Assembly: GCF_004361815.1 (NCBI RefSeq)
Contig: NZ_SNWA01000001.1
Coordinates: forward strand, 2,852,001-2,916,000
Direction of reading: 5' to 3'
Source of the DNA: Paraburkholderia sp. BL10I2N1
GTDB lineage: Bacteria > Pseudomonadota > Gammaproteobacteria > Burkholderiales > Burkholderiaceae
Length of the DNA: 64,000 nt
Numbering within the stretch: position 1 is the stretch's first letter; the number at the start of each line of letters is the position of its first letter. Under the pieces are notes generated by a model. It had not been told where the DNA came from, searched no databases, and saw only the letters and a program-made list of their open reading frames with translations. A program made the position numbers and the translations under genes. Shown piece after piece: positions 8,469 through 18,574 of this stretch.

Positions 8469-8501
8469 CCGCACGGCAGCCGCCCATGGCGGCTCGTGCG
8501 G
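8469..8501 (-). terminator. Hairpin after pqqA, possible attenuator
   Basis: An almost perfect hairpin lies two bases past the pqqA stop. Its outer stem is CCGCACG (8469-8475) with CGTGCGG (8495-8501), its inner stem AGCCGCC (8478-8484) with GGCGGCT (8488-8494), and the loop has three bases. There is no strong T-run. This is the position where partial terminators keep PqqA expression above that of downstream genes in known pqq operons. Confidence 0.5.
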
Positions 8502-8503
8502 GA

Positions 8504-8578
8504 TTAACGGGTGGCGATATACATCGTGATTTCAAAACCAAAACGCATATCGGTATAACTCGGTGTCGTCCACTGCAT
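8504..8578 (-). CDS. pqqA: PQQ precursor peptide PqqA (24 aa), no pqqBCDE nearby
   Basis: This short gene encodes [20 protein letters not shown] followed by IATR. It contains the diagnostic E-x3-Y (Glu16 and Tyr20), whose side chains are cross-linked and become the pyrroloquinoline quinone cofactor used by XoxF. A GGAGGG Shine-Dalgarno sequence precedes the ATG at a normal distance. The gene stands alone: no pqqB, C, D or E gene is present in this window. A sigma-54 type element lies about 90 bases upstream and a hairpin directly follows. Confidence 0.95.
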   Translation of the reverse strand: MQWTTPSYTDMRFGFEITMYIATR

Positions 8579-8667
8579 AGTCACCCTCCATGGTTGTAAC
8601 AACGGTCGGAGCCTTCGCAGCCCCAACGCCCCGAAGGGCGCCGGACCGCGTTAGCGTCCTGTGTCAC

Positions 8668-8682
8668 GCAAGCGTCATGCCA
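8668..8682 (-). promoter_or_regulatory. Candidate sigma-54 promoter of pqqA
   Basis: On the minus strand the sequence is TGGCATGACGCTTGC. It differs from the sigma-54 consensus TGGCACG-N4-TTGC at one base and has the required 10-base GG-GC spacing. The predicted transcript would begin near 8656, giving a leader of about 78 bases before the pqqA ATG. Confidence 0.65.
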
Positions 8683-8697
8683 GATTGCGCCGATTGA

Positions 8698-10458
<1,761 letters not shown>

Positions 10459-10495
10459 GCCACGTTCAACTCCACTGTCGAAAGAGAGGTCTGCC

Positions 10496-10924
10496 ATGCG
10501 AATCACCCAGGGCACGTTTTCGTTTTTGCCGGAACTGACCGACGAGGAAATCGGCCTGCAGATCGACTACGCCTTGCGCCAGGGCTGGGCATGTTCGGTC
10601 GAGTTCACCGACGACCCGCATCCGCGCAATACGTACTGGGAGATGTGGGGCCTGCCGATGTTCGACCTGCACGACGCAGCGGGCGTGCTGCAGGAGGTCA
10701 ATGCATGCCGCAGGTCATATCCGGAGCACTACATCAAGGTCAATGCATTCGATTCCGTGCGTGGCTTCGAGACGATGCGGCTCTCGTTCATCGTCAACCG
10801 GCCTGCTGTCGAACCGGGCTTCCGGCTCGAACGGCAGGAGGCAGAAGGGCGCGTGCAGCGTTACAGCATGAAGAGCTATGCCAGTGACCGGCCAGCGGGC
10901 GAGCGCTATGCGACCGGTAGTTGA
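10496..10924 (+). CDS. cbbS: RuBisCO small subunit, form IC
   Basis: The 142-aa small subunit starts [19 protein letters not shown] and has the long C-terminal beta-hairpin extension (about residues 105-142) typical of red-type enzymes. A GAGAGG Shine-Dalgarno sequence precedes the ATG. It lies 37 bases after cbbL and forms the L8S8 enzyme with it. Its TGA stop falls inside the first unit of an 11-bp tandem repeat. Confidence 0.96.
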   Translation: MRITQGTFSFLPELTDEEIGLQIDYALRQGWACSVEFTDDPHPRNTYWEMWGLPMFDLHDAAGVLQEVNACRRSYPEHYIKVNAFDSVRGFETMRLSFIVNRPAVEPGFRLERQEAEGRVQRYSMKSYASDRPAGERYATGS

Positions 10925-10959
10925 CCCGTAGTTGACCCGTAGTTGACCCGTAGTTGACC
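10918..10959 (+). repeat. 11-bp tandem repeat across the cbbS stop
   Basis: The unit TAGTTGACCCG is repeated perfectly at 10918-10928, 10929-10939 and 10940-10950, followed by nine bases of a fourth copy ending at 10959. The first unit contributes the last codons and TGA of cbbS. Next to it, GGATTCGAACC (10960-10970) looks like the complement of a tRNA T-loop, without the rest of a tRNA. Confidence 0.9.
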
Positions 10960-11003
10960 GGGATTCGAACCAACGGTTTTGATGAACATAGAGGGAGATA
11001 ACG

Positions 11004-11984
11004 ATGTCCGTCGATGCTTCACTCGACCTGCCGCTGCACGAGCGGGCGGACGTGCCGGAAAGAGAGGAAGGAGAACGTGCGTCCACCGGGTCGCGTGTCG
11101 ATCTTGTCGGCCTCTTCCGCGAGTCGGGCATTGGCGATGTGCTGGCCGAGCTCGACCGCGATCTGGTTGGCCTCGCGCCCGTGAAAACGCGCCTCCGCGA
11201 AATCGCCGCTCATCTGCTCGTCGAGCGGGCGCGCGAGACGCTCGGCATCGCGAGCGGCGCGCCGACGTTGCATATGTGTTTTTCCGGCAATCCCGGCACC
11301 GGCAAGACGACCGTCGCGCTGCGCATGGCGGAGGTGCTGCACAGGCTTGGCTATATCCGCCGCAATCATCTGGTATCGGTGACGCGCGACGACCTCGTCG
11401 GCCAGTACATTGGCCACACGGCGCCAAAGACGCGCGACGTCCTCAAGCGGGCCATGGGCGGCGTGCTCTTCATCGACGAGGCGTACTACCTGTATCGCCC
11501 CGAGAACGAGCGCGATTACGGTCAGGAAGCCATTGAAATCCTGCTGCAGACGATGGAGAACCAGCGCGGCGATCTCGTCGTGATTCTGGCGGGCTACGAA
11601 TCGCGCATGGAGACCTTCTTTCAGAGCAACCCAGGCTTTCGTTCGCGGATCGCGCATCACATTACGTTTCCCGACTACGATGCCGCAGAGTTGCTGACGA
11701 TCGCCGAACGCATGCTGGCGACGATGCATTACCGCCTTGATGGCGAGTCGCGTCAGGCATTCGCCGATTATCTCGACCGCCGTATCCGTCAGCCGAACTT
11801 CGCGAATGCGCGCTCGGTGCGCAACGCGCTCGACCGCGCCCGCCTGCGCCAGGCGAACCGCCTGTTCGCCGACGCGATAGGAGGCGCTGGCGCCGCCGAT
11901 GCCGCGACGCTGACCCTGCTGTCCGCCACCGATATCCGCGCGAGCCGCGTGTTCGACGACACACCGCCGCCCGGGCCGACTTGA
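11004..11984 (+). CDS. cbbX: RuBisCO activase CbbX (AAA+)
   Basis: CbbX remodels inhibited red-type RuBisCO by pulling on the large-subunit C-terminus. The 326-aa protein has the AAA+ Walker A loop [10 protein letters not shown] (Lys101), Walker [13 protein letters not shown] and an arginine-rich sensor region near [15 protein letters not shown] Shine-Dalgarno sequence lies before the ATG. It follows cbbS in the order usual for form IC operons. Confidence 0.96.
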   Translation: MSVDASLDLPLHERADVPEREEGERASTGSRVDLVGLFRESGIGDVLAELDRDLVGLAPVKTRLREIAAHLLVERARETLGIASGAPTLHMCFSGNPGTGKTTVALRMAEVLHRLGYIRRNHLVSVTRDDLVGQYIGHTAPKTRDVLKRAMGGVLFIDEAYYLYRPENERDYGQEAIEILLQTMENQRGDLVVILAGYESRMETFFQSNPGFRSRIAHHITFPDYDAAELLTIAERMLATMHYRLDGESRQAFADYLDRRIRQPNFANARSVRNALDRARLRQANRLFADAIGGAGAADAATLTLLSATDIRASRVFDDTPPPGPT

Positions 11985-12014
11985 CTGCTGAATTGACCGT
12001 TTGAGGAGATCGCC

Positions 12015-13112
12015 ATGCAGGACGGACGAACCACGCTTTCGAAGTTCCTCATCAACACGCTTGACCGCAAGTCTTCTCCGATCGCGGCAAGCGGGCTGTC
12101 GGCCTTGCTCATCGATGTCGCCGCGTCGATCAAGACGATCTCGGCGGCGCTCACCAGGGGGGCGCTCGGCGGCAACTACGGCTCGGCGGAGACTGTCAAC
12201 ACGCACGGCGAGGAACAGAAGAAGCTCGACATCGCCACCAACGACATCTTCCTGCAGCACTGCGAGTGGGACGGCTTGCTCGCGGGCATGGTGTCGGAGG
12301 AAATGGACGAAGTCTATGCGATTCCCGACACCTGGCCGCGCGGGGAATACCTGCTGGCGTTCGATCCGCTCGACGGCTCATCGAATATCGACATCAACGG
12401 TGTTGTCGGTTCGATCTTTTCGGTGCTGCGCGTGACGGGCGAGCCGCACGACGCCGGCGTGAGCGACGCGGCGTTTCTCAGGCCTGGCCACGAACAGGTG
12501 GCAGCCGGCTACGCGATCTACGGGCCGTCGACGATGCTCGTCCTGTCAGTGGGTAACGGCACGCACGGCTTCACGCTGGAGCGGGACGTCGGCAACTTCG
12601 TGCTGACGCATTCCGATATCCGCATTCCCGAGGACAGTTGCGAGTTCGCGATCAACGCGTCGAACGAACGCTTCTGGGAGCCGCCCGTGCGACGCTATGT
12701 GCAGGAATGCAAGGACGGCCGCAGCGGTTGCCGCACGCGCGATTTCAACATGCGCTGGATCGCATCGATGGTGGCGGAGGTGCATCGCATCCTGATGCGC
12801 GGCGGCGTCTTCATGTACCCGCGCGATTTCAAGACCCCGGCGATGGAAGGGCGCCTGCGGCTCCTCTACGAAGCGAGCCCGATGAGCTTTCTGGTCGAGC
12901 AGGCAGGCGGCCTCGCGATCACCGGACGCGAGCGGATCCTCGATGTGGTGCCGCGCGCGCTGCATCAGCGCGTGCCGGTCATTCTCGGGTCGAAGAACGA
13001 GGTGGCGCGCATCGGACGCTATCACAGCGAGTATGACCGTGGCGCGGACAAGCCGTACACGTCGCCGCTCTTCAACGAACGCTCGCTGTTCCTGCCGGAA
13101 GCGCCGGCCTGA
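12015..13112 (+). CDS. cbbF: Fructose-1,6-bisphosphatase, class I
   Basis: This 365-aa class I enzyme hydrolyses fructose-1,6-bisphosphate (and often sedoheptulose-1,7-bisphosphate in Calvin operons). It carries the metal/substrate motif [14 protein letters not shown] and the C-terminal [15 protein letters not shown] segment with its conserved Lys/Arg surroundings. A GAGGAG Shine-Dalgarno sequence lies before ATG 12015. It sits between cbbX and cbbP, so its use in the Calvin cycle is clear. Confidence 0.95.
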   Translation: MQDGRTTLSKFLINTLDRKSSPIAASGLSALLIDVAASIKTISAALTRGALGGNYGSAETVNTHGEEQKKLDIATNDIFLQHCEWDGLLAGMVSEEMDEVYAIPDTWPRGEYLLAFDPLDGSSNIDINGVVGSIFSVLRVTGEPHDAGVSDAAFLRPGHEQVAAGYAIYGPSTMLVLSVGNGTHGFTLERDVGNFVLTHSDIRIPEDSCEFAINASNERFWEPPVRRYVQECKDGRSGCRTRDFNMRWIASMVAEVHRILMRGGVFMYPRDFKTPAMEGRLRLLYEASPMSFLVEQAGGLAITGRERILDVVPRALHQRVPVILGSKNEVARIGRYHSEYDRGADKPYTSPLFNERSLFLPEAPA

Positions 13113-13212
13113 CTGGCGCGTGAAGCATTGCGGACAGAGGCGACGCGGGCGCTAGGCACGCACGACGCACCCACTACGCACGCGTGAACAACAGGATCAG
13201 GGAGACAGCCCT

Positions 13213-14085
13213 ATGTCAGTCAAACATCCGATCATCGCGGTGACTGGTTCGAGCGGCGCCGGCACGACGACCGTCATGAAGAGCTTCACCCACATCTTCC
13301 GGCGCGAGCGCATCAACGCGCAGATCGTCGAGGGTGATGCGTTCCATCGTTACGACCGCGTGGGCATGCGCGAGGCGCTCAGGCAGAGCGAGCGCGACGG
13401 TGTGCTCAATTTCAGCCACTTCGGCCCGGAGGCGAACCTGCTGCAGGAACTGGAGTCTTTGTTCGCGAGCTACGGCGAAGCGGGTGCGGGCAAGTTTCGC
13501 CGCTACATTCACGACGACGCCGAGGCTGCCGCATACAAACAGGAGCCGGGCTCGTTCACGCCCTGGCTGGATATCGCCGCCGGCACCGACCTGATGTTCT
13601 ACGAAGGTCTGCACGGCGCGGCGGTTACCGACAACGTCGATATCGCAAAGCACGCGGACCTGCTGATCGGCGTGGTGCCGATCATCAATCTCGAATGGAT
13701 CCAGAAGCTGCATCGCGACCAGACTATGCGCGGCTATTCGCATGAGGCGGTCGTCGACACGATCCTGCGGCGCATGCCGGATTACGTGAACTACATCTGC
13801 CCGCAGTTCTCGCGCACGCACGTGAATTTCCAGCGCGTGCCGACCGTGGATACGTCGAATCCGTTTACCGCCCGCGAAATTCCGCAGCCGGACGAGAGCT
13901 TCGTGGTGATCCGCTTTGCGCGGCCGAAGGGCATCGATTTTCCCTACCTGCTGACGATGCTGCACGACTCGTTCATGTCGCGGCCGAATGTGATCGTCGT
14001 GCCGGGCGGGAAGATGGGTCTCGCGATGCAGCTCATCTTCACGCCGATGATCCTGCAACTGATCGACCGCCGCGCGCGGGCGTGA
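13213..14085 (+). CDS. cbbP: Phosphoribulokinase
   Basis: This enzyme phosphorylates ribulose-5-phosphate to the RuBisCO substrate. The 290-aa protein is the short bacterial class I type with Walker A TGSSGAGTTTV (residues 11-21), a VEGDAFHRYDR substrate loop and DLLIGVVPIINLEWIQK in the middle. Spacing to cbbF is 100 bases and a CAGGGAGA Shine-Dalgarno region precedes the ATG. With cbbL it is the second enzyme unique to the Calvin cycle. Confidence 0.97.
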   Translation: MSVKHPIIAVTGSSGAGTTTVMKSFTHIFRRERINAQIVEGDAFHRYDRVGMREALRQSERDGVLNFSHFGPEANLLQELESLFASYGEAGAGKFRRYIHDDAEAAAYKQEPGSFTPWLDIAAGTDLMFYEGLHGAAVTDNVDIAKHADLLIGVVPIINLEWIQKLHRDQTMRGYSHEAVVDTILRRMPDYVNYICPQFSRTHVNFQRVPTVDTSNPFTAREIPQPDESFVVIRFARPKGIDFPYLLTMLHDSFMSRPNVIVVPGGKMGLAMQLIFTPMILQLIDRRARA

Positions 14086-14151
14086 CGGTGGCGGGGACCG
14101 GGGCAAGGACAGAGTTGAGCATGACTCAGGAATCAACCGAAGGAGCGGACG

Positions 14152-15189
14152 ATGGCTTTCATCGCATTGCGTCAGTTGCTGGACCACGCGGCGGAGCATG
14201 GCTATGGCGTGCCCGCGTTCAACGTCAACAACATGGAGCAGATCCAGGCGATCATGCAGGCCGCCGAGTCTACCCGCAGCCCGGTGATCCTGCAGGCCTC
14301 GGCGGGCGCGCGCAAATATGCGGGCGAGCCGTATCTGCGTCATCTCGTGCTGGCGGCACTTGAGGCGCATCCCGATCTGCCGGTCGTGCTGCATCAGGAT
14401 CATGGCGCGAGCCCGTCGGTGTGCCAGCAGGCGATCCGCTCCGGGTTCACGTCGGTGATGATGGACGGTTCGCTGCTGCCCGACCAGAAAACCCCCGCGG
14501 CCTACGAGTACAACGTCGACGTGAGCCGTCGTGTGGTCGAGGCGGCGCATGCAGTCGGCGTTTCGGTGGAAGGCGAGCTTGGCTGCCTCGGCTCGCTCGA
14601 AACCGGCCAGGCGGGCGAAGAGGACGGCGTCGGTGCAGCAGGCAAACTGTCGCGCGACGATCTGCTGACCGACCCCGAGCAGGCCCATGCGTTTGTCGAA
14701 GCGACCGGCGTCGACGCGCTCGCGATTACCATCGGCACGTCGCACGGCGCGTACAAGTTCAGCCGCCAGCCGACCGGCGACATCCTCGCCATCGACCGCA
14801 TCGTCGAGATACACCGCCGGCTGCCTCAGACGCATCTGGTGATGCACGGCTCGTCGTCGGTGCCGCAGGAATGGCTCGCGACGATACGCGAGTACGGCGG
14901 CGAGATTCCCGCCACGTGGGGTGTGCCGGTGGAGGAGATCCAGCGTGGCATCGCCAACGGCGTGCGCAAGGTCAATATCGACACCGACATCCGCCTCGCG
15001 ATGACCGGCGCAATGCGACGCGCGCTGGCGTCCTCGCGCACGGAATTCGATCCGCGCCATGCGTTGAAGGCGGCCACGGCGGCGGCGCGCGATCTCTGCA
15101 TCGAGCGCTTCGAGGCGTTCGGCTGTGCCGGCCAGGCCGATACGATCAAGCCGCTGTCGCTCGACGCGATGGCGCGCCGCTATCACTGA
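14152..15189 (+). CDS. cbbA: Fructose-bisphosphate aldolase, class II (Calvin type)
   Basis: This 345-aa zinc-dependent aldolase condenses triose phosphates to fructose-1,6-bisphosphate and can also make sedoheptulose-1,7-bisphosphate. Family features visible are [12 protein letters not shown] near the N-terminus, the metal-binding [18 protein letters not shown], and [12 protein letters not shown] with its zinc-binding His. A GGAG Shine-Dalgarno sequence precedes ATG 14152. It is co-oriented with and 66 bases after cbbP. Confidence 0.95.
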   Translation: MAFIALRQLLDHAAEHGYGVPAFNVNNMEQIQAIMQAAESTRSPVILQASAGARKYAGEPYLRHLVLAALEAHPDLPVVLHQDHGASPSVCQQAIRSGFTSVMMDGSLLPDQKTPAAYEYNVDVSRRVVEAAHAVGVSVEGELGCLGSLETGQAGEEDGVGAAGKLSRDDLLTDPEQAHAFVEATGVDALAITIGTSHGAYKFSRQPTGDILAIDRIVEIHRRLPQTHLVMHGSSSVPQEWLATIREYGGEIPATWGVPVEEIQRGIANGVRKVNIDTDIRLAMTGAMRRALASSRTEFDPRHALKAATAAARDLCIERFEAFGCAGQADTIKPLSLDAMARRYH

Positions 15190-15252
15190 GATCAGGGCCT
15201 AGAACAGGTCCCAGGTTGAGGACGCCCGGCTTCTGTCGGGAAGGAGAACACG

Positions 15253-15963
15253 ATGCGGGACTTTCTGATTGCGCCTTCGCTGCTTTCGGCCGACTTCGCA
15301 CGACTCGGCGACGAAACCGCCGCAGTAGTGGCGGCCGGCGCCGACTGGGTGCACTTCGACGTGATGGACAACCACTACGTGCCGAACCTGACGGTCGGCC
15401 CCCTCGTCTGTGCGGCATTGCGGCCGCACACGGAGGCCCCGCTCGATGTTCACCTGATGGTGAGCCCGGTGGATGCGCTCGTCACGGCGTTCGCCGAAGC
15501 GGGCGCCGACGTGATCAGCTTTCATCCGGAAGCGTCGCAGCATGTGCACCGCACGATCGCGCTGATCAAGGCATCGGGTGCACGGGCGGGGCTCGCCCTG
15601 AATCCGGCCACGCCGCTCGCGGTGCTCGATCATGTGCTGGAAATGCTCGATGTGGTGCTGGTGATGTCGGTGAATCCGGGCTTTGGCGGCCAGGCTTTCA
15701 TTCCGGGCACGCTGCAAAAGCTTGCCGCCTTGCGCGCACGGGTCGATAGCGTCATCGAGCGCACCGGGCGGCCGCTCCTGATCGAAGTCGACGGCGGGGT
15801 CAGGCAGTCGAACATCGCGGAGATCGCGCAGGCGGGAGCCGATGTGTTCGTCGCCGGTTCGGCCGTGTTCGGCGCCGACGACTATGCCGCGGCGATCGGC
15901 GCGATGCGCGCCGAACTGGCCTCCGTGAACGATCGCGTGCCGGAGCGTATGCTCGCGGATTGA
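15253..15963 (+). CDS. cbbE: Ribulose-phosphate 3-epimerase
   Basis: This enzyme interconverts xylulose-5-phosphate and ribulose-5-phosphate, feeding CbbP. The 236-aa TIM barrel shows the family signatures [39 protein letters not shown]-like [25 protein letters not shown] and EVDGGV. A GGAG-containing Shine-Dalgarno sequence precedes ATG 15253. It is the last recognisable Calvin enzyme; transketolase, GAPDH and phosphoglycolate phosphatase are not in this operon. Confidence 0.95.
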   Translation: MRDFLIAPSLLSADFARLGDETAAVVAAGADWVHFDVMDNHYVPNLTVGPLVCAALRPHTEAPLDVHLMVSPVDALVTAFAEAGADVISFHPEASQHVHRTIALIKASGARAGLALNPATPLAVLDHVLEMLDVVLVMSVNPGFGGQAFIPGTLQKLAALRARVDSVIERTGRPLLIEVDGGVRQSNIAEIAQAGADVFVAGSAVFGADDYAAAIGAMRAELASVNDRVPERMLAD

Positions 15964-16000
15964 GACGGTGACGTTCGGCCGTCGATTTCAGGAGCGAAGC

Positions 16001-16552
16001 ATGGCTACGGAATCTCCCGCAGGTGAACTGGGCGTCGTCGCGCCCGCGTTCTCGCTGCCTGCCACTGACGGACGGACCTTGACGCTGGACGACGTGCGAG
16101 GCGAGCACGGTCTCGTGGTGGTGTTCATGTGCAACCACTGCCCTTATGTACAGGGCGCGTTGCCGCATCTTGTGCGCGATGCGCGCGAACTGGCGAAGCT
16201 GGGTGTCGGCGTGGTCGGCATCAGTTCCAACGACGCCGCCACGTATCCGGACGATTCGTTCGAGCGGATGGCATGGCTCGCTGCCGATCTGGGTTTGCCG
16301 TTTCCTTACCTGTATGACGAAACGCAGCAGGTGGCCCGTGCCTATGGCGCGGTGTGCACGCCGGAGTGTTTTGGCTTCGACGCGGGTCTGCGGCTGCGCT
16401 ATCGGGGGCGGGTCGATGCCTCGCGCAAGGAGCCGGTCGAAGATGCACCGCGTGAACTCTTCGATGCGATGCGTGAGATTGCGCGGGCGGGCGTGGCGCC
16501 GGAGCCGCAGTATCCGGCTTTCGGCTGTTCGATCAAGTGGAAGTTGGGCTAG
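16001..16552 (+). CDS. Thioredoxin-family (AhpC/TSA redoxin-like) protein
   Basis: The 183-aa protein has a peroxiredoxin/thioredoxin-like fold with a CNHCPYVQG redox motif at about residues 44-52 and a GVVGISSNDAATYPDD segment. ATG 16001 is chosen because GGAGCG lies seven bases upstream; an in-frame start at 15968 lacks this. It follows cbbE by 37 bases and probably shares its transcript. The substrate is unknown. It might keep Calvin enzymes reduced, but that is inference. Confidence 0.85.
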   Translation: MATESPAGELGVVAPAFSLPATDGRTLTLDDVRGEHGLVVVFMCNHCPYVQGALPHLVRDARELAKLGVGVVGISSNDAATYPDDSFERMAWLAADLGLPFPYLYDETQQVARAYGAVCTPECFGFDAGLRLRYRGRVDASRKEPVEDAPRELFDAMREIARAGVAPEPQYPAFGCSIKWKLG

Positions 16553-16573
16553 GCGCATCGGAGCGCGATGCGC
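16553..16573. terminator. Bidirectional hairpin after the cbb operon
   Basis: GCGCATCG (16553-16560) and CGATGCGC (16566-16573) form a perfect 8-bp stem with a five-base loop. It starts directly after the stop codon of the redoxin gene and lies between convergent transcripts. GAAAAG follows on the plus strand; there is no long T-run. Confidence 0.5.
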
Positions 16574-16583
16574 GAAAAGAGGC

Positions 16584-17996
16584 TCAGCGCTTCTTCCTTG
16601 CCGTCGTGCCCGGTGCATGCCAGGCGCTGAGATCCTGCTCGGGCCGGTCCACCTCGCACCCCCAGTCCAGCGGCTGATCCTGATCGAAGCGCTTGCCGAG
16701 CTGCCACGCGATTTCAGCGCGGGCAAGCTGAACGCCCATATAGAACGCGTGTCCGCCGTCGTTTTCCAGCTTCAGCCCCGGATACAGCGCAAAGGGATCG
16801 AGCGCGGTCTGATGTCCATCGCGGTTGTACACATGGATACCGTCCGCCGCGACCTGCACGCGGAAATTCGGATCGCGCACCGCCCCGGCAAGTTCTTCTA
16901 TTTCGCGGGCGTCGTACGGAAAAGGCCGCTTCGCATGCAGCGCGGAGAGATCCCCGGAAATGCCTTTCGGCAACACCTGTGCCTCGCGAGCCGCATGCAT
17001 CACGCGCCTGGCGAGGTCGGCTTCGCGCACGGCACGCCGCGCGTGCAGACTGACCGACGTAGTTAGTACCGCACTGACCCGCAACTCGGCCGCCATGCCA
17101 AGCAGTAGCGCGTTGATCCCGCTCGTATCGGCTTCGGTCAGCTCCGTGACGTTGCCGATACCCATCATGATGCCGATCTCCGGATACCGTTCGCGCAGCG
17201 CGACATAGCGGGCGATCGACGCGGCCAGTCCAAACGGAATCGGATCGAGAATCGGATCGGCGAGAAAGGCGCGGCCGCGTTGCGTCATCGCATCGATGGC
17301 GGCATCCAGCGAGGCCGGATCGCGCGGCTCACGCGCGACGAGGACCGGCGTCGACGGCACCTCATCCGCGATCCACAATGTATCGACGTTCAGGCTCATC
17401 AGGTAGTCGGCGCCTGCGCGGCCGCCGCGCACGAGTTCAGTCGTCTGCATCGAGTCGACGCTCACCCGGTAACCCTGCGCCTTCAACAGCTTCACCGCGT
17501 CTTCGAGATGCGGAAACGGCGTTTCCGGCAGACAGCCGATGTCGATCACATCCGCGCCCTGATCGGCATAAAGCCGTGCGCGCGCCTCGATGCCGTCGAG
17601 ATCGAGCCTCGGCGCATCGACGATTTCCGCGAAGATGTGCGTCTCATAGCGCGACAGATCAAAGTGCTGCGCCTCGCGGCCGAAGAACTGCGGCAGATCC
17701 TTGACCTCTTCGGGCCCCCGTTCGACGGGTACGCCATAGTGCGCGCTCAACGCGTCGAGATCGCCGCGGCAGCGGCCCGGTACGATCATCCGGGTCGCAA
17801 TGAGCGGCAGCGGTACGCGCCGGCGCACCAGCTCGGCGGTCATCAGACCCGCGACCTGCAGCCCGATTTCGCGGACCTCCCACGTGAAGGGAGGCACAAC
17901 CCCCGAGGCACTTCCCTCGATGGGGGCGATGCCTTCCAGCACCTGCTTCAGGCTTTTTTCGGCCAGTCTGCCGGTCAGGAAGACGATGTGGTCCAT
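16584..17996 (-). CDS. Dihydropteroate synthase-like protein of the H4MPT pathway
   Basis: The product (470 aa) matches the dihydropteroate-synthase-related family found with methanopterin genes in archaea and methylotrophs. An N-terminal domain starting MDHIVFLTGRLAEKSL is followed by a TIM-barrel DHPS-like half containing YADQGADVIDIGCLPE (about residues 165-180) and VSVDSMQTTELVRGG. ATG 17996 is preferred: it starts the conserved domain and overlaps the dmrB end by 22 bases. A longer in-frame extension would cover dmrB and is rejected. The role in H4MPT assembly is inferred; the exact reaction is not certain. Confidence 0.82.
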   Translation of the reverse strand: MDHIVFLTGRLAEKSLKQVLEGIAPIEGSASGVVPPFTWEVREIGLQVAGLMTAELVRRRVPLPLIATRMIVPGRCRGDLDALSAHYGVPVERGPEEVKDLPQFFGREAQHFDLSRYETHIFAEIVDAPRLDLDGIEARARLYADQGADVIDIGCLPETPFPHLEDAVKLLKAQGYRVSVDSMQTTELVRGGRAGADYLMSLNVDTLWIADEVPSTPVLVAREPRDPASLDAAIDAMTQRGRAFLADPILDPIPFGLAASIARYVALRERYPEIGIMMGIGNVTELTEADTSGINALLLGMAAELRVSAVLTTSVSLHARRAVREADLARRVMHAAREAQVLPKGISGDLSALHAKRPFPYDAREIEELAGAVRDPNFRVQVAADGIHVYNRDGHQTALDPFALYPGLKLENDGGHAFYMGVQLARAEIAWQLGKRFDQDQPLDWGCEVDRPEQDLSAWHAPGTTARKKR

Positions 17997-18574
17997 GCGA
18001 GCTTGAGGTCTGCCAGCCGTTGGTCGAGTGCCGCTCTGAGTTCGTCGAGCGAACGCGCTACTGTCGTGTGTTCGATACGCGTGAGCCGCTCGACGTTGTC
18101 GAGTTCGATCGTGCGGGGACGCACCTCGACCCATTCGTGCGGACTTTGCGTAATCACGCTCGGTGCCGTGTCGCATGCGAAAACGATGCCCGGTATGCAT
18201 TGCTTGCCGGCCTGCGCGTACAGGTTCGTCGGCAGCGTGTCGGAGATGCCGTATGCGCACTTCGCGACCGTGTTGCTCGTCGCGGGGGCGATCACGACGG
18301 TGTGGTATTGGCCGGTGTACAGCATGCCGACCGGCACGCTGCTCGCACTGTTGTCGCGTATCACCCGGAAATGCTCGCGCAGTTTCGGCACGGTCCAGCC
18401 ATAGAGCGGCAGCACTTCCTCGCCAGCCGCGGACAGAAACAGGTCCACGCCCGGCAGTTGCCGCGCCATGTCGATCGATTCCTCGAGCATGTGGCCCGAG
18501 CCGGTCACGCACCACGCGAATCGCGCGTCGGGCTTGAACTCGCCGAGCCGCCGGGCGGGCGTGGGTGTGCTCAT
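17975..18574 (-). CDS. dmrB: Dihydromethanopterin reductase (acceptor), DmrB-type flavoprotein
   Basis: This 199-aa flavoprotein corresponds to DmrB, which reduces dihydromethanopterin to H4MPT using FMN; the Burkholderia xenovorans homologue is known as a cage-forming enzyme. Visible features are FAWCVTGSGHMLEES at the N-terminus, TVVIAPATSNTVAKCAYGI in the middle and CDTAPSV near the acceptor site. It has a Cys-rich middle. The ATG at 18574 overlaps the upstream regulator stop by four bases, so it is translated from the same message. Confidence 0.88.
   Translation of the reverse strand: MSTPTPARRLGEFKPDARFAWCVTGSGHMLEESIDMARQLPGVDLFLSAAGEEVLPLYGWTVPKLREHFRVIRDNSASSVPVGMLYTGQYHTVVIAPATSNTVAKCAYGISDTLPTNLYAQAGKQCIPGIVFACDTAPSVITQSPHEWVEVRPRTIELDNVERLTRIEHTTVARSLDELRAALDQRLADLKLAWTTSSS

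Noticed and set aside
10960..10980. tRNA gene suggested by GGATTCGAACC (complement of a T-loop)
   Set aside because: The T-stem does not pair and no acceptor, D or anticodon arm is present.
13216..15186. Long 656-codon minus-strand frame opposite cbbP and cbbA
   Set aside because: It is antisense to two clearly identified Calvin genes, has a composition typical of high-GC shadow frames and no domain features.
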